The notes below the pieces were generated by a model. It was not told the origin of the DNA and did not search any database. It was given only the letters and a program-made list of their open reading frames with translations. Positions 33,031-40,384 of a stretch of DNA of 41,528 nt are shown here, piece after piece. The number at the start of each line of letters is the position of its first letter. Within the stretch, counting starts at the first letter, position 1. Both the position numbers and the translations under genes were made by a program. The DNA comes from Bacteroidales bacterium (GTDB lineage Bacteria; Bacteroidota; Bacteroidia; Bacteroidales; UBA932), in contig JAFQGK010000068.1 in NCBI GenBank assembly GCA_017398335.1, forward strand, positions 1 to 41,528. Reading direction: 5' to 3'.

Positions 33031-34884
33031 TTAGTTAATTTCTGTGTTTGAGTCGATAAGTTCGGCAATGTCTCTTACCGGAGTCTGCGAGTACCTGTTG
33101 AATGTGCTTCTACAGAGCGGGCAGGCAGTGATGACTTCGTCTGGAGATGCTATCGTGAGGTTCTTCAATGCATTCTCAGTCAGGGCTTTCCGCTTATCGA
33201 AGCTTAGTGTCAGACTACCGAGGCTGCCACCGCAGCATATGCTTTCCTTACCGTTTTTCTCTGCCTCGACGAGTTCGCCTGCCGATGAAACGACGTTTCT
33301 TGGCTGGTCATATATGCCGCAGCCGCGTCCAAGCTCGCACGGATCATGGTAAACATATGATTTTTCTGACTTCCGTACCTTCAGCCTGCCTTCCTTTATC
33401 AATCTGTCGATATATTCAGTATGGTGAAGGATTTCTATTCCTTCGAGGGCATATTTTTCCTTGAATATCTTATAACAGATAGGGCAGCTCAGAAGAAGTA
33501 TGTCTGCTCCGGATTCCTTGATGATCTCAGTGTTCTTCGCAACAAGCTCCATTGCCTGGTCGATTCTTCCTGCCATAAGCATCGGCCTTCCGCAGCAGAT
33601 ACCGCCGTCCTTGTCCATTATTCCGTAGTTGACCCCTGCTTTTTTCAGTAGGGAAGTCATGGATTTCATAATCGTCGGAGTCAGTGAGGTCATACAGCCA
33701 GCAAAATATAAAACCTTTTGATTATGAATGTCTGAAACAAAGTCGTTCTCGGTTGTAACAAAATTGTTAAGCTGGTTTTTCAGGCTATTTGTGTCGATAT
33801 TCGAGTAGTCCTGACTGATGTTGTATTTTCTGATCGACCTCTGTGCTATGCGGAGTCTGTCACCCTGTACGCCGACCGGACATACGGCTGTACATTTGCC
33901 GCAGAGAAGACATTTGTCGCTGATTTCTTCTATTCTTCTTTCGTTGTAGCGCTTGATCTGGCGGTTGAGATAGACGGTCGTGTCTCTGGTGTTGGCTTTC
34001 ACTGCACTCATCGGGCATGCATCGATGCAGACGCCGCAGCTCGGGCATGAATATACCTGAAGCCTTGATATGCCTTTGCGCGAATGTCTGATAGGTATTC
34101 CGGCATTGCGCATAGGGATGAGAAGTATTTCTGCCGGAATGTGCATGTATCTGCTGAACGGCAGGACGCACATGAATACGCACAGGGCCATTGAATATGC
34201 CCACCATGTCGGAAGCATGTTCATCTGGTCACTGAAGAAGAAGTGGAGAACATCATTAAGCGACTTTGTCAGGAAGGATCCGCCGCTGATGTCGGCTGTA
34301 AAGCCTTCAGCGAGGAGTCGCAATGGGAAAATGCTCCACAATGCGTACAGGCCGATGGTGTCGGTAAGGCTTGGTCTTGTCGTACGCCTCATTCCGAACA
34401 GTCTGGAGCGTATTCTCTTGGTGATGGCGAGAATGATGCCGCTCAGAATCACAAGAAGGAAAAAGTCCATCAGGAAGAAGAAGAATGATCCCTTCATCGT
34501 GTTCTCGGTCACGGCCACAAAATAGCGGAAGAATATAGGATACCATACCTGATGAATGCGCTCGGGTGTGTATAGGAATACTTCTATATGTCCTATGACA
34601 ATGATCATGAACCATCCGAATGCTATGCTTGAGTGCATGTAGCCCAGGAGTTTGTTTCTTTTCCATAGCTTTACGTGGAAAAGGCAGTCGCAGAACCAGT
34701 CCTTGATGTTCTTTGCCATGATCTTCGGATTGAGCAGGGAAAGGAAGAACTTCTTTCTGTCCTCTGCACTGAGCTCCATGATGACCCTGATGGCTCCTAT
34801 TATGCACCAGGACAGCACGAAAATCATTCCGATCATGAAAGGAATGATAAAGTTGCTGTATCCTGACAGATATATCTCTCTCAT
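33031..34884 (-). CDS. Membrane HdrE/HdrD-like iron-sulfur protein
   Basis: A 617-residue fusion. Residues 1-260 form a NarI/HdrE-like membrane domain of about five helices with His84, His99, His214 and His248 as possible haem ligands. Two [4Fe-4S] sites follow: C280/C283/C286/C290 and C325/C328/C331/C335. Then come two complete CCG domains for non-cubane clusters: C397, C430-C431, C467, C470 and C516, C550-C551, C588, C591. This is the HdrDE, or HdrB2-like, catalytic part that would exchange electrons with menaquinone. It overlaps the upstream gene by ATGA. Similar fusions occur in Qmo/Dsr-related complexes; the substrate is unknown. Confidence 0.88.
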   Translation of the reverse strand: MREIYLSGYSNFIIPFMIGMIFVLSWCIIGAIRVIMELSAEDRKKFFLSLLNPKIMAKNIKDWFCDCLFHVKLWKRNKLLGYMHSSIAFGWFMIIVIGHIEVFLYTPERIHQVWYPIFFRYFVAVTENTMKGSFFFFLMDFFLLVILSGIILAITKRIRSRLFGMRRTTRPSLTDTIGLYALWSIFPLRLLAEGFTADISGGSFLTKSLNDVLHFFFSDQMNMLPTWWAYSMALCVFMCVLPFSRYMHIPAEILLIPMRNAGIPIRHSRKGISRLQVYSCPSCGVCIDACPMSAVKANTRDTTVYLNRQIKRYNERRIEEISDKCLLCGKCTAVCPVGVQGDRLRIAQRSIRKYNISQDYSNIDTNSLKNQLNNFVTTENDFVSDIHNQKVLYFAGCMTSLTPTIMKSMTSLLKKAGVNYGIMDKDGGICCGRPMLMAGRIDQAMELVAKNTEIIKESGADILLLSCPICYKIFKEKYALEGIEILHHTEYIDRLIKEGRLKVRKSEKSYVYHDPCELGRGCGIYDQPRNVVSSAGELVEAEKNGKESICCGGSLGSLTLSFDKRKALTENALKNLTIASPDEVITACPLCRSTFNRYSQTPVRDIAELIDSNTEIN

Positions 34885-35219
34885 CGTCCTGCCTCCTTTT
34901 CATATATGCGGCATATCGAAAGAATGATATGTCTTGTGTTGATGCCTCTCGGACAGACCATAGTGCATTTCCCGCAGAGCATACAGTTCGACATAAGCCT
35001 GAATGCTTCCTCTTCCTTGCCTCTCTGGAGGTTCAGGAGCACTTTCCTGACGCTCATTCCTGAGAATGTTGCCGCCGGACACGTCGCACTGCACGAACCA
35101 CAGGCCATACAGCGCATGGCATCGGGCTCGATCCTGCATAGCTCTTCGAACCGTGTCCTGTCCACTTTGTCCAGATTTATTGCTGAACTGGGTGATATTC
35201 TGAATCCGAAAATGCTCAT
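34881..35219 (-). CDS. HdrC-like 4Fe-4S dicluster protein
   Basis: A 112-residue small electron carrier with two CxxCxxCxxxCP motifs, C37/C40/C43/C47 and C79/C82/C85/C89, as in HdrC of heterodisulfide reductases. No signal peptide, so cytoplasmic or attached to the membrane subunit. It overlaps both neighbours by ATGA (HdrA-like upstream, membrane fusion downstream), pointing to a fixed complex. In the sHdr gene order this is the place of HdrC2. Confidence 0.9.
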   Translation of the reverse strand: MSIFGFRISPSSAINLDKVDRTRFEELCRIEPDAMRCMACGSCSATCPAATFSGMSVRKVLLNLQRGKEEEAFRLMSNCMLCGKCTMVCPRGINTRHIILSICRIYEKEAGR

Positions 35220-36235
35220 TGTCCGGAAATTATCTGTGAATGTATGTCAAGTACTGCAGATCTTGCCTCTGCAAGTGTTTCAGGGACTGTTTTAGGGCCT
35301 GTGCAGGCGCCTGCGTAGAATATTCCTTTCTTAGTGGAAGAGGTGATGTGGAAGACATTGTCGTGGCTTTTGAGGAAGCCGTCGGAGTCCACCTGCAGTG
35401 CCATCATTCCAGCCATCTTGTGGGTGTCAGGGTTACATACCATGCCTGACATAAGCACAAGGAGGTCAAGAGTCACTTTGATTGGCTTGCCTGCGAGGGT
35501 GTCTTCAGCCTTTACAATCACTTTACCTTCAATGTTTTCGCTTACTTCCGACACTCGTCCGCGTATGAAGTGGATGCCGTAGTCTTTCTGGGCCTTGATG
35601 TAGAAGTCTTCGAATTTCTTTCCGAAGAGTCTGAGGTCCATATAGAAGCAGTAGATCTGTGCGTCAGGGAATTTCTCCTTGAGTTCGATGGCCTGCTTGA
35701 TTGCGGTGATGCAGCATACTTTCGAGCACTGGCTGTTTCTGGCCTTCTCGTCACGTGAGCCTACACAGTGGACGAATCCGATGGCCTGCATCGATGAATT
35801 TTCGATTCTTTCGTCTTTGCCAGTGTTGAACCAATGCTCCAAGTCTCCGTTGGTAATTACTTGATTGTAAATACCATATCCGTACTCTTCCTTTTTCTCG
35901 GCTTCAAAGAGTCTGAATCCTGTTGTACAAAGGATATACTTCGTCATTATTGATATGCCGTTCGAGAGCTTGATATTATAGCTGTCCTGAAGACGGTTGA
36001 TGAACGATATTTCCGTATTAAGGAATATGTTCGAGTCCTTGCTGGATGCAATCAGTTCATCGACTATGTCTTTAGCCGGGGTCATATCAGGGAAAAGCTT
36101 GTGCCAGTTGGCAACCTTTCCGCCGAGGTGATCCTCCTTTTCAATTATTATAGGGGAGTAACCGAGCTTGAGAAGCTGTGATGCCGCTTCCAGACCGGCG
36201 ATTCCACCTCCGATTATTACAACAATCTCCTTCAT
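35216..36235 (-). CDS. Short HdrA-like FAD protein
   Basis: A 339-residue FAD-dependent subunit. The dinucleotide fold is IIGGGIAGLEAA (GGGIAG 9-14) and a second one ends ILCTTGF. An HdrA-type cysteine set follows: HCVGSRDE (156-163, C157), C170, C174-C175 in NSQCSKVCC, then the family-typical YMDLRLFGKKFEDFY. The C-terminal FAD-binding part is GIFYAGACTGPKTVPETLAEARSA. It lacks the ferredoxin domains of full-size methanogen HdrA (~650 residues), matching sHdrA length. The ATG at 36235, two bases after the HdrB-like stop, is used rather than the one at 36247, which lies inside that gene. Confidence 0.88.
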   Translation of the reverse strand: MKEIVVIIGGGIAGLEAASQLLKLGYSPIIIEKEDHLGGKVANWHKLFPDMTPAKDIVDELIASSKDSNIFLNTEISFINRLQDSYNIKLSNGISIMTKYILCTTGFRLFEAEKKEEYGYGIYNQVITNGDLEHWFNTGKDERIENSSMQAIGFVHCVGSRDEKARNSQCSKVCCITAIKQAIELKEKFPDAQIYCFYMDLRLFGKKFEDFYIKAQKDYGIHFIRGRVSEVSENIEGKVIVKAEDTLAGKPIKVTLDLLVLMSGMVCNPDTHKMAGMMALQVDSDGFLKSHDNVFHITSSTKKGIFYAGACTGPKTVPETLAEARSAVLDIHSQIISGQ

Positions 36236-36237
36236 AA

Positions 36238-37308
36238 TTAAAAGCATTTGATGCCCGCAGGCAGTTCAGGACGCATTATATCCTTCTTGTTCAGGCCTTT
36301 ATATTTGTCCTCCGGACTGTATTCGATGCCGATTTTGTCGAGTAGGGGCTCAACTGCCACCTGGTGGAGCTGGAGTCCGAGGTCCCATGGGTCATAACCC
36401 AGTACAAGGCCGGCTACTTCTTCATATGTGAATACAGGGATTCCGAAGCCGTTCTGTCCGTAGGTCTTTCCTTCCATTTCAGCGATGACATACTGCCAGC
36501 GGTCAAGGAAGTATGGACATCCTGGGCAGTTGGTTATGATCATATCCGGCTTGTAGGGCTCCATAGACTCGAATTTCTTATGTGTATTCGAGAGGGAGTA
36601 GCCACGGTTAGCTTTGACATGATATTGCCTGAAACCGTATCCGCAGCAATGTCTGCGCTCAGGATAATCGATCACTTCGCCTCCCCAGGCGTCAATCATT
36701 CCTGCCAGGACGTACGGATATTCGGCGCCGCCGACTCCTTTTGACGGGAACATCTTGGCGTAATGGCAGCCGATGTGCTCAACGACTCTGAGAGGTTCTC
36801 CTGTCTTTTTGTTTACGAGTCTGAACGCGGCCTTTTCGGCGATTTCGTTCCTGTATTTGTAGATCAGGTCGCTTGAGTGTGCCAGATATTTAGGCTTGTT
36901 GAATTCCTTGCGGCATGCTTTCCAGAGCATTTCGCGGATTCTGGTTTCCAGTTCAGGGAATTCATTCCATGTTTCAAGGATTTCTGTGTAGTTGCCGAAG
37001 GATGTTATGCATGAAGCTACGTAGTTTTCATAGCCGGCTTCTGTCATAAGCGCAAACTGCCTTGCCACAATAGTCATGGCTGTCTCCTGAGGAATGGTGT
37101 CGCAGTGGTACGCTATGCCTCCACAGGTCGTATGATGCTCATTTTCATAGAAATCCTTTCCCAGAACATCTTTGCATATTTCAAGGAACATACGTTCCGA
37201 TCCTGGGAAGAAGTTCTGCCTGATGCAGCTTCTTACATAGTACCAATGATCATCAGGAATCTCTTTCTGATAATCACTCCAGATCTTCTGTTTGCCTTGG
37301 TAAATCAT
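36238..37308 (-). CDS. HdrB-like CCG-domain protein
   Basis: A 356-residue HdrB-type subunit. The C-terminal CCG domain is complete: C181, C221-C222, C261, C264 (GCHYAK, HCCGYG, NCPGCP), suited to a non-cubane [4Fe-4S] cluster. The N-terminal one is degraded: C28, then TCGG (C62, one Cys in place of Cys-Cys), and C100 with Ser in place of the second Cys of CxxC. It is one of the two HdrB-like subunits of the cluster and starts 3 bases after the HdrC-like gene. The loss could leave only one active cluster. Confidence 0.87.
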   Translation of the reverse strand: MIYQGKQKIWSDYQKEIPDDHWYYVRSCIRQNFFPGSERMFLEICKDVLGKDFYENEHHTTCGGIAYHCDTIPQETAMTIVARQFALMTEAGYENYVASCITSFGNYTEILETWNEFPELETRIREMLWKACRKEFNKPKYLAHSSDLIYKYRNEIAEKAAFRLVNKKTGEPLRVVEHIGCHYAKMFPSKGVGGAEYPYVLAGMIDAWGGEVIDYPERRHCCGYGFRQYHVKANRGYSLSNTHKKFESMEPYKPDMIITNCPGCPYFLDRWQYVIAEMEGKTYGQNGFGIPVFTYEEVAGLVLGYDPWDLGLQLHQVAVEPLLDKIGIEYSPEDKYKGLNKKDIMRPELPAGIKCF

Positions 37309-37311
37309 CTC

Positions 37312-38010
37312 TTATTCGTTGTTGAAATGTCCTTCCGAGCAATGCTCGAATGTATGTCTGTAGTATTCGTCGATGCTCATTCCCATTTCCTCTGCTTTTG
37401 CTTTGGAATATTTTTCTATTGTCTCCATCCTCTCGGTTCCTCCGGTCACGTCGAATATGCTCTTGAGCTCATCGAGGGATTCCTGAGGTATGTTTCTAAG
37501 TATACCGGGGCCGTTGCCTTTGTAGTTTGCACCCAGTCGTGCGTAGCTGTCCTCGTAATGCTCTGTGTGCCATTTCCATACAGGACCGGACTCTACGTGG
37601 TCTTCCCAACTGAAAGTGTCCGGATAGATACAGTATCCGTAGTTGAGTATGTTACCGGTCATTATCCTGGTAAGAGGGAAGAGCTGACGGCCTTTTTCGG
37701 ATTCGACGAAGTAGCCGAGCTTTGCAGATAGGTTTCTAAGGGCCATTATGACCAGTCCGGGGCCGTTCTTTCGAGGGCATCTCGTGAGACAGGACATACA
37801 TTCGCCGCAATACCATATCATATCGCTTTTGAGGAGCTTCTCTATCTCCTCATCATCGCCACGCTGGACGGTGTCGACTATCATACGAGGGTCGTATCTG
37901 TAGAATTCTGCAGCTGGGCATATGGCCGTACAGGTGCCGCAGTTGATGCAGGCTTTGAGACCTTCCTTTATTCGGTAGTCTTCCTGCAGCATATCATATA
38001 ACTTTCCCAT
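37312..38010 (-). CDS. HdrC-like 4Fe-4S protein with C-terminal extension
   Basis: A 232-residue protein with two ferredoxin-type cluster motifs, C21/C24/C27/C31 and C68/C71/C74/C78, then about 150 residues of helical and aromatic-rich sequence (ESGPVWKWHTEHYEDSYARLG and beyond) with no obvious family. The N-terminal half equals HdrC, in the position of HdrC1 of the sHdr order. It is probably cytoplasmic. It starts 2 bases after the antiporter gene stop, so the whole cluster is translated in one run. Confidence 0.87.
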   Translation of the reverse strand: MGKLYDMLQEDYRIKEGLKACINCGTCTAICPAAEFYRYDPRMIVDTVQRGDDEEIEKLLKSDMIWYCGECMSCLTRCPRKNGPGLVIMALRNLSAKLGYFVESEKGRQLFPLTRIMTGNILNYGYCIYPDTFSWEDHVESGPVWKWHTEHYEDSYARLGANYKGNGPGILRNIPQESLDELKSIFDVTGGTERMETIEKYSKAKAEEMGMSIDEYYRHTFEHCSEGHFNNE

Positions 38011-38012
38011 AA

Positions 38013-38966
38013 TCAGATATTTGATATAAGGTAGTACATATAAGCAACCTCCATCAGGACCAGAATCAGACCTTCAATACGGTCGAGACTTTTCTTGCGG
38101 AAGCACCATGCGCTCAGCAGGATAAAGAGCGAGCAGGCCAGTACCATTCCAAGGTCGATGATGGTCATACCATTGAATGAAAGTGGTGAGATGAGTGCAG
38201 AACCGCCGAGAATAAGCAGTATGTTCGATATGTTGGAACCGAGGATGTTGCCGAGAGCAAGCTGGCCTCTTCCCTTGAAGGCAGCTACAACGCAGGTGGC
38301 AAGTTCTGGCATGGACGTTCCTGCAGCCATGACTGTGATTGCAATGAATTTGTCTGATACTCCGAAGAGTTTTGCTATTTCAGTTGCCGAATTGACGAAG
38401 AGCCTTCCTCCGAAGATCAGTCCTGCAAGTCCACCGGCTATCATCAATACTGAAACCACGATAGAATACTGCTTGATCGGTGATTCATCGTCAGATGCTG
38501 AATCCGAGCGGAACGATGACCACAGGTACCATACGAATATTCCGAGCAGGATGATTCCGTCGAGTCGGCTGAGCTGGTCTGTACCTTTTCCGAATATTGT
38601 GAAATTGAGACCCAGGAAAATCAGTAGGGCTGTAACGAAGATATTTAGCGGAATATCTTTCCTGATGTTGCTTCTGGTGATTACGAGGGGGGAGATCAGG
38701 GCTGTCACGCCAAGGATCATTGCGGTGTTGAATATGTTCGATCCTACAATGTTTCCAATGGCCATATCTGCTTTACCTTGGATTGAGGAAAGGAAGCTCA
38801 CTACCATTTCCGGAGCGGACGTTCCGATGCCTACGATGGTTACACCGATGATGAACTCGCTGAGTCCGAATCTTTTAGCTATGCTGGACGCTCCGTCTAC
38901 GAGGTAGTTGGCGCCAAAAAGTATCAGCAGCAGTCCTGCTGCCAGTATAAGTAGCTGTATTGTCAT
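38013..38966 (-). CDS. Calcium/sodium antiporter (CaCA family)
   Basis: A 317-residue inner-membrane antiporter of the CaCA family (YrbG-like), about ten hydrophobic helices in two inverted halves. The two alpha-repeats are VGIGTSAPEMVVS and AAGTSMPELATC, each with the Glu that binds the cation; NIVGSNIFN and NILGSNISN follow them. It exchanges Na+ or K+ for Ca2+. It is the first gene of the minus-strand Hdr/cysteate synthase/mscS cluster and is divergent from the NfeD gene. Ion specificity is inferred. Confidence 0.92.
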   Translation of the reverse strand: MTIQLLILAAGLLLILFGANYLVDGASSIAKRFGLSEFIIGVTIVGIGTSAPEMVVSFLSSIQGKADMAIGNIVGSNIFNTAMILGVTALISPLVITRSNIRKDIPLNIFVTALLIFLGLNFTIFGKGTDQLSRLDGIILLGIFVWYLWSSFRSDSASDDESPIKQYSIVVSVLMIAGGLAGLIFGGRLFVNSATEIAKLFGVSDKFIAITVMAAGTSMPELATCVVAAFKGRGQLALGNILGSNISNILLILGGSALISPLSFNGMTIIDLGMVLACSLFILLSAWCFRKKSLDRIEGLILVLMEVAYMYYLISNI

Positions 38967-39007
38967 TTCAGGTTCAGGTTTCGTCCTTACAGGACATATT
39001 AACTAAG

Positions 39008-39035
39008 CAAAGTTATAAAAAATATCTTATATTTG
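39008..39035. promoter_or_regulatory. Divergent promoter pair between antiporter and nfeD-like genes
   Basis: Minus-strand TAACTTTG (39015-39008), with a TTG about 22 bases upstream (39040-39038), faces plus-strand TATATTTG (39028-39035). The arrangement is nearly the same as at 16222-16250. Confidence 0.55.
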
Positions 39036-39061
39036 TACAATCACCAACTCAGTTAAGTGCT

Positions 39062-40381
39062 ATGAAGCGGATTCTTACAATTTTAGCTACTTTGATGCTA
39101 TCGTTTTATGCCAATGCAGATGAGGTCGTTTTCTATCGTATCAGACTTGATCAGGATATTGACAAGGCTGCGCAAAGGCTTGTGGTCAAGGGACTTGAGA
39201 AGGCTGATGAGGCCGGAGCGGATTATGTTCTGCTCGATCTGGATACATACGGTGGAGCTGTTGATGCGGCTGACAGCATCCGTACGGCGATTCTTCGATA
39301 TGAAAAGCCTGTCATTGCATATATCAACATGCAGGCAGCTTCTGCTGGAGCTCTGATAAGCATTGCATGCGATTCCATCTATATGAGAACAGGAAGTTCG
39401 ATAGGCGCTGCTACAGTGGTGAATCAGACCGGTGAGGTCATGCCGGACAAATACCAGTCGTTCATGAGAGGAATGATGCGTTCGACTGCCCAGGCTATGG
39501 GAAGAGATCCTGAAATTGCAGAGTCCATGGTTGATACGGCAGGTGTGCTGAGCCTTACTCCAAAGGAGGCAATCAAGGTCGGATACTGCGAGGGAATTGC
39601 CGAGACAGTAGAAGAAGTCATAAATAAGGTAACTCCCGATAAATCATTTGTAATCAAGAATATGGAGGATGATATGACTTGGCTGGACAAACTGATTCAG
39701 ATTCTGCTGAATCCATTGCTCCAGTCCATATTCATGATGATGATTGTGGGAGGTATATTTGTAGAAATACGTACTCCGGGCATAGGTCTTCCTCTTGTTA
39801 CGGCGATTGTGGGTGCATTGCTGTACTTTGCTCCTTTGTACGTCGAGCAGCTTGCAGTTTCATGGGAAATCCTGCTTTTCGTGGTCGGTCTGGTCCTTAT
39901 TGCATTGGAGATTTTTGTAATTCCGGGCTTTGGAGTGGCCGGAATATCCGGTATAGTGGCCGTTGTGGCTTCTCTAGCCTTTGCAATGATCGATAATACG
40001 GATCTTCTCAGATGGGACGGTACCATCAACCTGCAGCCGCTTCTTCGTCCTGTGGCTCTGGTCATCTTCTCATTGACAGCAGCTGTCTTCGGGTCTGTAT
40101 GGCTTGTCAGAAGGCTTTACAATACCAGGTCATTCGATGCCATTGCATTGAGGCAGGAGATGAAGGCTGAGGACGGATTTACTGGTGTGGTTTCAGGACT
40201 TGACCATCTGGTAGGTGAAGAACTGACTGTCTTTGCAGATCTGAAGCCGGCAGGAAAGGTCAGCACGGCTGACGGCAGAGTATATGAGGCAATTCTTGCG
40301 TTCGGAGGGTATGCAGAAAAAGGCAGCCCTGTCAGAGTCATACGCACTGAACAGGGCCGCCTGTATTGTGAAAAAGCCTGA
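39062..40381 (+). CDS. NfeD family membrane serine protease
   Basis: A 439-residue NfeD long form. A signal peptide ends at ANA-D (residues 17-20). The ClpP-like serine protease domain (about 20-200) has LDTYGGAVDAADSI and AASAGALISIACD with nucleophile Ser94; a Lys around 130 (MPDK) is the candidate base. Residues ~215-310 and ~325-355 give four to five membrane helices; the C-terminal OB-fold NfeD domain follows. Such proteins cleave membrane proteins near stomatin; no stomatin gene is in the window. The start at 39062 is fixed by the TATATTTG box upstream and by the signal peptide. It ends 3 bases from the GH36 stop. Confidence 0.87.
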   Translation: MKRILTILATLMLSFYANADEVVFYRIRLDQDIDKAAQRLVVKGLEKADEAGADYVLLDLDTYGGAVDAADSIRTAILRYEKPVIAYINMQAASAGALISIACDSIYMRTGSSIGAATVVNQTGEVMPDKYQSFMRGMMRSTAQAMGRDPEIAESMVDTAGVLSLTPKEAIKVGYCEGIAETVEEVINKVTPDKSFVIKNMEDDMTWLDKLIQILLNPLLQSIFMMMIVGGIFVEIRTPGIGLPLVTAIVGALLYFAPLYVEQLAVSWEILLFVVGLVLIALEIFVIPGFGVAGISGIVAVVASLAFAMIDNTDLLRWDGTINLQPLLRPVALVIFSLTAAVFGSVWLVRRLYNTRSFDAIALRQEMKAEDGFTGVVSGLDHLVGEELTVFADLKPAGKVSTADGRVYEAILAFGGYAEKGSPVRVIRTEQGRLYCEKA

Positions 40382-40384
40382 TTC

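Noticed and set aside
34307-34903. 198-residue frame opposite/offset to the membrane Hdr gene
   Set aside because: Same strand, shifted frame inside a gene with clear domains; the composition is that of a shadow frame.
30801-38010. Methanogen-type coenzyme M/B heterodisulfide metabolism
   Set aside because: Cysteate synthase and Hdr-like proteins recall methanogens, but nothing else for coenzyme M or B is present and the HdrA is too short; sulfonolipid or other redox roles are more likely.
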